A DNA stretch of 64,000 bases from Lichenostomus cassidix (lineage: Eukaryota; Chordata; Aves; Passeriformes; Meliphagidae): NCBI GenBank assembly GCA_008360975.2, contig CM039188.1, forward strand, positions 30,469,944 to 30,533,943, read 5' to 3'. Made by a program: the position numbers and the translations under genes. Numbering within the stretch: the stretch's first letter is position 1; every line of letters starts with the position of its first letter. Under the pieces are notes generated by a model, which was not told the origin of the DNA, did no database searches, and was given only the letters and a program-made list of their open reading frames with translations. This document shows positions 37,920-48,298 of the stretch, in pieces.

Positions 37920-40900
37920 TGAAAGCTCCATTTACTTCCTGATTCTAAACGCTATATTCAAAACAAATATTTGATCAAATTAAATTCAGAACATCTCATT
38001 GCCCTGGACTGATGGAAGTAACCACAGAGGCTGCTGAAAGAGCATAACTTTCCAGCAAACACTTCAACAGGAGTGCAGTGCTGCCAGCAGCTGGCAACCA
38101 AATTCCAGCTACAGATTCTCATTCAGAAAGCAAAAAAATAGCCACCATTGAAAGTCTGCATACCAGGCTCTGATACTGATAGCTTCTAAATACATGAATT
38201 CCTAAAGAAAGCTATCCTTTAGCAGTAAATTCACAGTTCAGTCATTCTGAATATTTCTTTTCTTCAAAACTGCTTTGATGATCTGGTACTCTCAAACTTG
38301 TGCACCACTTTTCACTTCAAAATTATCCCAGAGGGTCACTTTGGGTTGTAATAAGGATGAAAACAATGAGGCTCTAGACAAATGTGAAAAGTTTATTAGA
38401 AAAAATTGCTACCTAAGGAGTTCAACAGAAACTTGTAAGGTATGACAAATCCCCATAGATGACTACAACCCCACAGAAAAAGTTTTGTAATTGATTTAAT
38501 AGCACATTTCCTCCCCCAGAGAAGTCATAACAAAGACACAAATATCCAGCACACATTCACTGCCCTCACTGACAGCTAGTACTGCTCACTTTGAAGAGGT
38601 TTGTTGTTTGGGGTGGTTTTGGCAGCCCTACAGCAAGTTATTCCTACAAACTCCACACCTCTGTGTCTGAGAAGCCTGGGATGCACCCATAAATGACAGC
38701 TGGATGAGTGCAGCCATTGCATTCTTTGCCTTAAAAACAACTTCTCTTGTTTTCATTTCAAAAAGTACATTGCACATCAAGAATGCAAAGTGCCAGCAAA
38801 AACACATAAGCTCATAAATGAACCATTCTTACAGCATAATTAATTTGTTTTCACATGCTACCAAAGATAATTACTAAATTATCCACCTTACTCAATTACA
38901 AAAGTGAAAAAGGTAAAAGAAATTTACCCCATACAGACAAAGATGCTGGACCCTAATCGTTCACCCAAAAGGGTGAACAACAGAAGATTAGCCCACAATT
39001 CCCTGCAGATATCCCAGGCTTCCCAGCATGGCTTTCTTAGAATAAAAATGTTTAGACAGGTTCAGAAAGGCACTCCAGAGGAAACATATGTTGTTCCTGG
39101 CTTTAATGGATGCTCTGGTAATTAACTTTCACAAGGACCACACGCATATCATTAAATATTGCATTCATCTTCAAACACTTGCTTCTAAATATATTTTTGT
39201 ACATCAAGGTAAAGAAGAATTAAAATTAATTGCAGCACTTAAAAGCTTGTTTATTCAACTTCCTACTTGTTCAGCATTTCCACTTATATGAGCATGCCCT
39301 TGTTTTACCTTCTGCTTCCTTGTTTACGTGAACTTTTTTCACAGATTTTTAGGATGGCTAAATGATTTCCAGAGAGCCACCTGCACCTTCCTGAGAGTGC
39401 CATAGGACAGGTGGGGAAAAGGCAAGCCTGAGCCACACATGCACAAGGACATCACCCCACAGGACACCACTTGCCAGAAGCAACAGGAAGGTATTTTAAA
39501 AATCATTTTAAATAATTTTAAAAATCATTTTAACAATCAACAAAAAAGCTCCCAGAAAATTCTTTGTCAGTACTGGTCATAGCAATAAATTTCAGTCATT
39601 CTGCACAAATTCTGGTCTATTCCCAGGCAGACTACAAAATCCCATAGTCCAAAGATGACACACAACTATTTGTCATCAGGAATGCTTTTTTATGACTCCA
39701 GTTACCAGAAATATGTCATTTTCCTCAACTGCCTCCCCTCATGCAGAGTTTGCTGGTAACACCAACAGATTTTAGCTGCAGTGAAAGCTATGATTTCTAT
39801 ACACAAGACTTCACCTGGCAGTGATCAGTGACAACTACAGAATGAGTGACTTCGGAGGTGGAGAAACAAAAGAGCATGTATTGTAGGGAAGGGGTAGCCC
39901 TATCCTATCTAAGACAGACAAAACATCCAAAAGGGGGGCCAAAAAAGATGCCATTCTTTAAATGAAGTCATTCAGATCTCTGAGGAATTTTAGCTGCAGA
40001 GAAAATATTTCAAGTGAAGACAAGACAACAAAGTGTGTAAGGAGATTGAGAGTTGGCAGGATATAGCCATCAGGAGAAGAAAATGTGTAGCAAGAAAGAC
40101 TACATTAAGATTAATATATAATACATTAAGAGAGCAAAAAGGCTTTGGAAAACAGACAGAAACTTTGATTTGTTAAGCAGAAAGACCCAAGATGCTACAT
40201 AAGACTATTGCCATAGGATTGGACACCCATGGAAGACTGGGATTATTTCTGATCATGCACAAATAAAGGGACACTTTTAACTAGAGAAGGACCTGGCTTT
40301 CTGACCCAAAATCCAGTCATGTAAGGAGAGGAAAGGCTCCTCATGATAGCCACAGCATCAAATGTCGACAGCAGCACCTACAATAACATTTTGCAATGAA
40401 GAGCTTGTTCCTGGCACATGGAAAAATCTTCCCCTCTAATGCTGTGGTGCTCTCACAATTAGATGGAGCTTCAAGAACACAAGTTGCCTCTCAACCCAAC
40501 ACACAAAAGGAAAATGTGGACATTTGGGGATGTGTCCCTCACTACCCCACCTGCCAGGAACACTAAGAATAATTCCCAGTGGGATATTTTTCTGACCTCC
40601 AAGTTGCTCTGCTGATCTCTGGGAAAGTTAATCTTCACTCTCTAATCTTCAAAAAGGACACAAGTGACAGTAATTTTCACACCACACATGAACATAGCTT
40701 GAGAGATTTTTATGAGGCAGCAGGATGGATCCCCTAAGGAAATGTGAACAGCTGGGTGGTTTTTATTTACTCAGAAATACTGAGACAAACCTGTTTTCCT
40801 CTCCTGTTTAGGAAATACAAAGACACTTCAAAATAATTACATGAAGTGGTTTTGCAGCTAAATATTTGTGAGATTATTTTTCAGCATCATAGGCACTGAT

Positions 40901-41015
40901 TTTCAGCAGCATTCAAAGTCAAGACACATTTATTAAATTACATGCATAAGCCATATTTTTATGGTAAAAACAGGCTTGCATTCCAAAAGAATGATGTTTA
41001 GACTGATGAAAATCT
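37920..41015. other. Non-coding stretch, no gene seen
   Basis: AT-rich unique sequence. The part at about 39860-40160 is purine-rich and repeats ACATTAAGA twice (about 40103 and 40123), but I see no element ends. Frames are at most 73 codons. Confidence 0.65.
39493..39536. repeat. 22-bp tandem duplication
   Basis: Two adjacent copies of ATTTTAAAAATCATTTTAA plus three bases (39493-39514 and 39515-39536), identical except near the 3' ends. It is a recent local slippage event in AT-rich DNA. Confidence 0.9.
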
Positions 41016-41029
41016 CATTAAATATGAAA

Positions 41030-41290
41030 GCCACATGCAAAATGGAAAAGATGCTGATTTTCTTTATCTATTAGAAGTGGCGCTGATTGCTTTCAGAGCT
41101 GAGAAAAATCTGAGTTTCACGCAGCTAAACGTACTCTCCATAATCCATTTATTCCTCTCTGGAGTCACAGTCACTCGCCTTCCAGCAGGCAGGAATTGCA
41201 CCATGCTGCCACCGGGAGGCACAGTCAGATTTTACACTTTGCATATTCTCTATTTATTTCAGAACAGCCCGTTTGAAGAATCTGACTGAA
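41030..41290. promoter_or_regulatory. Possible conserved non-coding element
   Basis: About six CpGs survive in 255 bases while the flanks have almost none. The block is complex and holds TAATCCATTTA (a bicoid/paired-type core) and TTTGCATATT (octamer-like). The open frame 41035-41289 (84 codons) ends in a stop and matches no protein I know. CpG retention in a CpG-depleted setting suggests either selection or an unmethylated regulatory site. Confidence 0.3.
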
Positions 41291-41559
41291 AGATATATTC
41301 AGCTTTGTTCCAGCAGAATACATGAAGTTATTCAGTGATTAAAAAAAAAAAATTCCTAAATTTTTTCCACATAAAAATATGAAAGCAATCCACTGCCAGA
41401 GTAGATTTTAGCTACTTCAAGTTGAAGTGTGAATTCAGTTTGACATGAAGGGCCACCCACAAAATTCTTGTTTTTATGATGTCGTATAAGTGGCTAAAAT
41501 CAAATACAGAATTAACTACTTCCAGTAGTTTAGAATGAAATTTTCTTATTAAAAAACAC

Positions 41560-41770
41560 AATTATATTCTGTTAATCCGAGAGTGGAAGATGAATGATCA
41601 TTTCATTAAAAGCAAGCACGGGGTTTTTAATTGCAATTTTAATTCTGCAGGTTATAAATAGAACTGAATTCAATGGCAGAAATGTTGCTGCTATAAATTA
41701 TTTTGACTTCAATTATGCTTAAAGCACTTAGAAAAAAAACTGTCACTTGATAAAGCAACTTGATGAAGCT
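41560..41770. promoter_or_regulatory. Possible conserved non-coding element (TAAT/AATTGC-rich)
   Basis: A run of homeodomain-type cores (TTTAATTGCAATTTTAATTC near 41626-41645, CTATAAATTATTTTGAC near 41690) follows a stretch with two CpGs (ATCCGAG, GCACGGG). The palindromic TTGCAA/AATTGCAATT core stands out. The segment is not low-complexity despite its AT content. Conservation is untested. Confidence 0.25.
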
Positions 41771-41774
41771 TTTA

Positions 41775-44700
41775 CAAAGTTGCAGCCCCTTTAAATTCAT
41801 TTTCAAGTCAAGCCCTTTCTGCAGTGTGATAAAGAGGAGGGAAAAGACTTTAAAATATTTGAATATGAAATAATAACAAAAATGTGAACAGTCCCAGGAC
41901 TCTCTCACTTTGAGAGAGCTGTGAGAACTGTTTTTTGTGAAAGGATCTATGATGTTAAACCCATGCAGGTACATTTTAATGGTATTTTCTTTGTGGGAGA
42001 TCAGAATGCTCACATTGGGCTGAGCTGGTCCAGAGGGGTCTGACTCCTACCTGCAAAGCACAGACCCCAGAACAGATGTGCCCAAGGTTAGGGGCTGCTT
42101 CTTGTTCTGCCCTGCCTCAAGGCAGCAGAATGTCTGGAGTGCACATGAGCAGCTGCTGGAGCACACAAGTCCCCAGGGAACCCTGCAGGGCTTTCAGGTA
42201 GAACTCACACCTGTGGCTCTCTGGAGCTTTCAGAAACCTCGCAATAAAGACGCAATAATGCAGCACCCCAGACGAAAGTGAACTAATCCAGGAGTGTAAA
42301 ATGCAGCTGTTATATTTTATCACTTCATCAAATACCATTATGGTCTAAATAACAGAAATATGAAACATAGCTTTCATGCAGAAAGGCAAGCATTGCTACA
42401 ACAGCCTCCTTCCTCCTACCTGAAACAGTGCACTCTGCATTTAGTTATAACAACTTCAAAAACTGCTTTGATAAATGCCATTAAGAAAATAGCTCGTTTA
42501 GGAGAGATAATCTAAACATCATTCAAACCAAGTGAGGTACTATTGCTGAATTGCTAAGAAACTCGATGGCTAAAGTACCAGGTTTATAATATTTTAGGAG
42601 AAAGTATTCAAAATTACCTTTTAAGTAGAATAACCAATTGATATAAAACAGAAAAGCTGAAGAAAAGAATGTAATAGGTTATCAGTTGGGGGTCTCCCTG
42701 TGTAGCAGGGAGCAAGTCATCTAGACTAGTGTTTTCAAGAATTTATTTAAATAAATATGAAGAGAGACAGACTGGCAGCCACCCTCAATTTTGCACAACA
42801 TCCGGATGAGTTAAGTACTTAACTTCCATCACAGTCAGCAGGAGTTGGATGCTTAATGTATTTGGATGCTTTAGAAAATCACATTAGGCACCTAGATGTG
42901 TAAAGTGCATAAATATCTTTCATTTTACAGCCTTTAGTTTTCAAGTGTTTTAGTCCTGTACTTCTCAAATTAAAATAACTACATCTGCCTAATTCATAGG
43001 GGAATTGGAAAAAGCAATGAAGACTGTGAGTTGTTCATATCCTGCAGCAATGGGATATAAATACTGTGGAGGAAGGATAGGCTGAGGGCAGAAAGGCAAC
43101 TGGATGTGAGGATGCTATCAGTGACACAACACAGCATCACCATGGTGCAAGTTCCAGCCAGAGAGAAAACAGAGTCTAAAACATAAATGCAGAATTATTT
43201 AGCAACTTATTCAGAACATAAGGCTGTCAACTTATTCATATGAAATCAGAAATGGAAAATATCCACTCTGAAAATCTCCTCCTGTCCCTTTTCATGGAAA
43301 CAAAGAAAATATAAATGCTTCACTACCCTTCACACTGTGACTTATCTGTTGTAAATCCCTCCTCACATTTTCTGCAGATTGATGCTTTTTGTCTCTTGCT
43401 TTAACATCTGTATAATTCTTTTCCAATCTAATAACAAGCTCTCCACCCCACTAACAGCAATAACCACCAGGGCCACCATCCAGCCACACCTTCCTCTCAG
43501 TCCAAAATAGCAACAAACTTCAATCTGAATATAAGGAGATATGTCATCACTAAAGATGACTACAGATGATTTAGTCCCAAGGGAAGAAGATACAGCTTCA
43601 ATTAAATTTTCACAAACTTGCTTAATGTTCCAATTACTGGTATATTGTGGGGGGGAAAAAATCTATTGAGAGAAAATAAAATCACATGCCTTCATAAGCT
43701 TAGTCTAGAACTAAGGAGGGGATAATGAGGAAACTAGTAATAAACAGAGTGGCAATCTTCCTGTCCAGTCAGGAGAAGGACTGGGGTTAAGAGGCCTTTT
43801 CAGTTTCTAGATTCTGTAATTGTCATGACAGATATGCCTAAAGCTTTAGCTTGCCATAGTTAATCAAAGTATCTGAGATCAAACTAATGTGCACTTAAAT
43901 CGTCCAGTACTGTCTTAAGTATAAAATCAATCCAATCAGTAATTCACAAAAAAAAATCAATTCTGCATACTCTAGAGAAGGCAGGTATCCATTACCCAGT
44001 AATTGTTACACAGCTGCTATAAATGCTCAATTTAAAAAAATGACCTTGAAAGCCCATCAGAAATGCTCCCACAATTAAAGCTCATGCGTTGCACAACACT
44101 GAATTAAAGCCTTTTCTCAAGCTTTTTTTTTTTTTTTTAAAGTGGAAATTCCATGAAGCCCATAACAGTATTTTAGGGTGCTCCCTTAGTGGTGCCTGTC
44201 ATGGTAAGCATCATTGTCCATCTCTGCTGATCCCAGAACTGTCCAGCAAAGTATATCCTGCTTGGAATAGCTCAGGGGACTGTGGAACCAGGAATATGCT
44301 GAACCCCAAACCCAGGGCCATCCAATATGCTTGGTGGTGGAGCAGGATAGTCACAGACCACTGTTGGAGAGGAAGTCAACACCAACAGCACCCACATAGT
44401 TTGATAGCTGAGTAATTTCAAAATTTCCACTGCATATTAGAAGTTATTCCAGTAGCAGCCATATGTGTTTTGAGAGACCTTGATACAAACTTAAGAAGCC
44501 TGGCTATTGCTCCTGAAGAAAATTCTCCACTGTAATAAATCTACACAGGGATGCTTTGGCAAAATATATAACATTTTCCCTCCACAGTGTTTACTAGCTT
44601 GAACATACTTTCTCCCCATTTGGTTTCTTTCAGTCTTCTGCTTTCTTCCAGAAATAGAGGAACATTTATGTTCATCTTTCCTCTCTGCTCCTGCCAGCAG

Positions 44701-44860
44701 CACTATATCAAAGGCAGGAAAGAACATCATAAATAAATGCTATTATTGCTAGAACAGCGTGAAAAACACTGTTTCACTTCAATGACAAAAAAAAGATGAA
44801 AAATTAATTTCAGGTCATCCCAAACCGAACAAGGCCCCTCAGGCCAGCAGGTTTATTCCT
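41775..44860. other. Non-coding stretch, no gene seen
   Basis: A GC-richer island at about 42010-42290 includes AATAAAGACGCAATAATG and could be a decayed LTR, but I found no matched ends (see rejected items). A TATA-like GGATATAAATACTG near 43053 has no gene behind it. A T16 tract is at 44123-44138. The remainder is AT-rich unique sequence with frames of at most 124 codons without motifs. Confidence 0.55.
44123..44138. repeat. Poly(T) tract
   Basis: Sixteen consecutive T. No retrocopy lies downstream on plus that would make this the tail of a minus-strand insertion. Confidence 0.9.
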
Positions 44861-44864
44861 CTAG

Positions 44865-44980
44865 AGCTTCTTGGTTTTGCATTTTCAGCAAATTCTCTAA
44901 GTACATTCTTAATATTTATGTCAAGGCCATTAATGAATATATTAAACATGTCTGAAGCACTCCAATTTTTTACCTGACCC
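44865..44980 (-). mobile_element. Ancient CR1 fragment (end of the reverse-transcriptase frame)
   Basis: Read on plus, TTTTGCATTTTCAGCAAATTC (about 44875) followed by GTCAAGGCCATTAATGAATATATTAAACATG (about 44920-44950) parallels the reverse complement of the avian CR1 ORF2 3' region. That region encodes the F-A-D-D polymerase motif and the segment after it. The motif is decayed, with the second Asp position lost. It directly abuts the younger CR1 at 44988, which may have inserted next to or into it. Assignment is by order and spacing of partial matches only. Confidence 0.5.
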
Positions 44981-44987
44981 ATTTATT

Positions 44988-45270
44988 ATAGAGTCAAATG
45001 GTTCAGGTTGTAAGGGACCTTAAAGACCTTGTTCCAACCCCCTGCTGTGGACAGGGACACCTTCCACTGTCCCAGGTTGCTCCAAGCCCTGTCCAACCTG
45101 GCCTTGGACACTTCCAGGGATCCAGGGGCAGCCACAGCTTCTCTGGGCAGCCTGTGCCAGGGCCTGCCCACCTCACAGGCAAGAATTTCTTCCTTGTACC
45201 CAATTTAAATCTACTCTTTCAGTTTAAAACCACAAGCCCTTATCCTGTCCTGATAAAAAAATCCAGATGT
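44988..45270 (-). mobile_element. CR1 LINE, 3' end
   Basis: The plus strand shows the hallmark reverse-complement CR1 3' end. A degenerate octamer tail (ATAGAGTCAAATGGTTCAGG) comes first, then GGGACCTTAAAGACC, CCAACCCCCTGCTGTGGACAGG, CACCTTCCACTGTCCCAGG, CAAGCCCTGTCCAACCTGG and CTTCTCTGGGCAGCCTGTG. The last part decays through TTATCCTGTCCTGATAAAAAAATCC. The 5' end is truncated, as is usual for CR1. Both strands give short open frames (for example minus 45003-45203, 66 codons) that are repeat artefacts and not proteins. Confidence 0.93.
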
Positions 45271-45642
45271 TACCAGCTGGAATGGCCCAGCAGCCTGAGG
45301 AGCATTACTGGGTGAGACTTCTAAATATCTCTCATATCAGTAACACTGCACATATCACTGCATTATCAGTTACAGACCTATTTTTTTAGTTTTTTCATGC
45401 AGTGCAAGCTGGACTTGCATTTACCTTTCCCTCATTCTGTGGCATCAGGGCAGAGGATGAGCTGTCCCAAGCAACCTGTGGTCTCACAGACTCCAGCCAG
45501 TTCCTGCCCCAAAGCTAAGGAGAGGACAGTGTTTCCTGAGCATCTCCTCTTACAGGAACCCTCTGATCTCGATGGGGAAAAAAGCATTTATTCAAATAAG
45601 CTGCTGAACTGCCAGTCGAGATGAAGTGTGTGAATGCTGAAT
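45271..45642. other. Non-coding stretch between CR1 and the splice-like site
   Basis: No recognisable gene. The open frame 45397-45624 has no motif. The sequence leads into the pyrimidine tract at 45643. Confidence 0.55.
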
Positions 45643-45689
45643 TTCCCTTCCTTGCTTTGCTCTTTCCCCTCCCTGCCTCACAGGTAAGA
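45643..45689 (+). promoter_or_regulatory. Juxtaposed acceptor/donor, recursive-splice-site-like
   Basis: Thirty-eight bases that are almost all C and T (45643-45680, with three G and one A) end in CAG (45681-45683). GTAAGA (45684-45689) follows at once. A branch-point-like TGCTGAA (A at 45640) lies 43 bases upstream of the AG. A strong acceptor fused to a strong donor with no exon between is the layout of recursive splice sites, which are known from very long introns of fly genes and of vertebrate neural genes. The surrounding lack of genes fits a long intron. Such a motif can also arise by chance. Confidence 0.35.
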
Positions 45690-45955
45690 ACAAGGAGTAA
45701 GGTTCCTTGCTTCATTCACTGGTTTATGTTCTTGTACGCAGACAAAACAGCTCATGAATCAGGCAAGACACAACTAATGCTGGTCACAAGAAAAGTTATT
45801 AAAAACACAACATGTATTAACTCTTTTGTAATCACAAAACTTGCTTCATGAGCTTAAAAGATGACAACTGTCAGAACAAAAAGGCTTGGCTGCACCTTCT
45901 GCACACTAGAAGTCTGTATCCCACAGCAAAACCAGTTCCCAGACAATAACTGGCA
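45690..45955. other. Non-coding spacer
   Basis: Nothing recognised. There is no second strong donor close downstream that would define a conventional exon starting at 45684. Confidence 0.55.
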
Positions 45956-45959
45956 TTCC

Positions 45960-46205
45960 TGTTACTAACCCCCAGGAGAAGAGCCTTTCCCTTTGTACTA
46001 TTGAACTTCATTTAATTTCTGTTACCATAACCAAGATCACAAAATTCTTCCTGCAGGACATCTCAGGCCTTATTGACAATCCCTCTTAGCTCTGAGTCTT
46101 CAGCAAGTCATACAAGCATGCTCATATCTGTGCCAAGGTCTTTCATAAAAGCTTTAAGTATCATTGATCCCAAAAAACAGTCTATGGGAAGCTCCATCAA
46201 AACCC
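45960..46205 (-). mobile_element. Ancient CR1 fragment (polymerase-frame region)
   Basis: Plus-strand pieces follow the reverse-complement CR1 ORF2 3' region in order. TATTGAACTTCATTTAATTTC (about 46000) comes first, then TCTGAGTCTTCAGCAAGTCA (about 46091, over the F-A-D-D codons), GTCTTTCATAAAAGCTTTAAG, and ATTGATCCCAAAAAACAGTC (about 46163). It covers the same part of the element as the fragment at 44865, so it is a separate insertion. It is heavily diverged and has stops throughout. Confidence 0.55.
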
Positions 46206-48238
46206 TGATGTTGCTGTGATCACATAACCAGCAGCCTTGGCTCCACCACAGGCTGATGGCTCCTGAGGCCTCCCATGCTCCACCAGCATTTGGGTTTTTC
46301 AGTCACTTTAGTTTCCAGGGGTTTAGGTCACTGAATTAGGATTTTCAGCTGCATTAGTTTCCCGTGGCTTCTCAGCTCCCTGATGTGGTTTGCTGTGCAC
46401 CTATAATGTCATCAGTGCTGCTGCAATATCATTTACACTCATTTTAGTTAGGTCTCTCAGAAATGGTGAACTAAGCCCATACGGGAATTAAACTTATTTT
46501 CCTTTAACAAATCAAAACATTATCTTCTCTGAAAGTCTTGAATTCTAGTACTTAAACTGTCCTGTTCTTGATTAAATATTTTCTGCAAGTTCTCTCTGGC
46601 ATTTGTTAGATTCAGCTTAAAGTAATGAATATTTTAGGAATTTATATCAAAGGAAATGTGTTCAACCATTTTTTGCATACTTTCACTGAGCTCATTCTTT
46701 ACAACAACTAAATTCTGAGTAAGATAAACATACATATGGTAAACCAGCCTAGATCTTCCTACAAAACTACACTGAAATTGTTGCAGACTGTAGCTATACT
46801 AGAGCACTACATGGAAGCTTTGTCCTTTCTTGGCTCCTAGCAAGGGCCAATCATAAAAAACTTTGATTTTTAAGCCACAGAAACAAAGAGCAGCAGATAA
46901 ATTTACTAGTATCTGGATTTATAAGGATTTTCAGAGAGTCAGGTGTGAAACTACATCAGGACCCAAAACAGCAAACACCTGTGTCTGCCAAATGGGCTTG
47001 TCCTTCCCTGAATTATTCTACTGTTTAGAGTAAAGCTAACATATTATAGGTTACAGCACACAAACTCTTGAGAAAGAATATCAAAATTGAAGTTTCACCT
47101 TCAGGACTAAAGTAAAAGTTAGAGCTTTCAGTAAATCTAATGTTCAATTCTGTTATCTTTTCATATGACCCACAACCAAAAAACAGACATCTTATCTCTT
47201 CAGCAGCTTGATAATCTTACTTGGCTTTATAAGAATTTTTTTCTGAGCTGGAAGCATCAAGTTTATATATAATAAACTGCTCTTATTATCTTCCTTACCA
47301 CAGACCTCTATAAGATACCGCAAAGAACTGGATTTTCCTCATTGCATCTTAAACATATCAATATTAGTGACAGAAGTTTGTCTTAGCTACCAGAAATTAT
47401 ATTCCTGTCACTGCATTTTTAAATGACACCCAGGCTCCACAATCTGCATTCACAGAATTCTGAGCACATTTAAGCTAAAAATTATTTGCATAGTTGCATT
47501 TAAATTGGTTATTTTGTCCCACTTCTAGTGCAGTATCAAAAGACAAGGAATTTCACCCAAACAAGCCCCAAGAACCATAATTACAATCTCTGTCCTGCTT
47601 GCTCTGCACTACAATAGCTCTTACCTCAAGCAGGACCACACTAAAAAGTTTTTCCCAAGCAACCATAGAAGAAATATTGCAAGAGACACTGGACTGCCTA
47701 TGCTGCATTTTTTAGATTATTTTACTTGACCACAAATGAAAAATAAATGTGGACTACTTTTGGTAAAGTTACTGCAAGTCAAAAAAATTCTGAATCTGGT
47801 CTATCACCCAGTGCTATAAATCAAATACTTTCTCTGGTACCAGCTAAGACAAAACAGAGAATAATATAACATGAAAATTAATTTGGGGCATTTGTTCTGT
47901 ATCTCAGAAGATCACATGTACTCACTGAAGAAGGTCCAAGCCAGGCAGCAGGACATATCCATAGATTTCCAAGGAATTTTCTGCTTCAGGGAGAGTGATG
48001 ACACAACCTGAGGTTTGTACATGAAATTATCTGCCTATTAGCAAAGCTGCCTACTAGGAGAAACTGCCCTTAGTGAACAGACCTGAAGGAAAATGGCAAA
48101 GTACTCTTAGAACAAAGTTATATACGTGGTTTGCCAGGTGATCCTCATTAGCAAATTAAACCAATAATAGGGAAGGAGGCAGGCAGCAATCTTGTGCTGG
48201 GCACTCCCTGATTAGGGACAGCAGGAGAGGCACAAATG
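46206..48238. other. Non-coding stretch, no gene seen
   Basis: AT-rich unique sequence with no frame of 60 or more codons that is worth noting and no repeat I recognise. Confidence 0.65.
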
Positions 48239-48298
48239 GTGTTTGAAGCCATTGCCCCTCGTCCTATCACTCCATGCCCTTGTAAAAAGTCCCTTTTC
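48239..48298 (-). mobile_element. Short CR1 fragment
   Basis: GTTTGAAGCCATTGCCCCTC followed by GTCCTATCACTCCATGCCCT and TGTAAAAAGTCCCTTTTC is close to the reverse complement of the CR1 3' untranslated region just inside the last 250 bases. Neither the octamer tail nor the more 5' part is visible, so only about 60 bases remain. The good match implies a moderately young element that has lost its ends. Confidence 0.75.

Noticed and set aside
41639..42013. 124-codon minus frame
   Set aside because: No motif; it overlaps a candidate conserved non-coding block and ordinary AT-rich sequence.
43053..43066. TATAAATA match as a promoter
   Set aside because: No downstream exon or CpG enrichment; expected by chance.
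45003..45203. 66-codon minus frame and the overlapping 105-codon plus frame (44998-45315)
   Set aside because: Both are readings of the CR1 3' untranslated region, a well-known source of false bird gene models.
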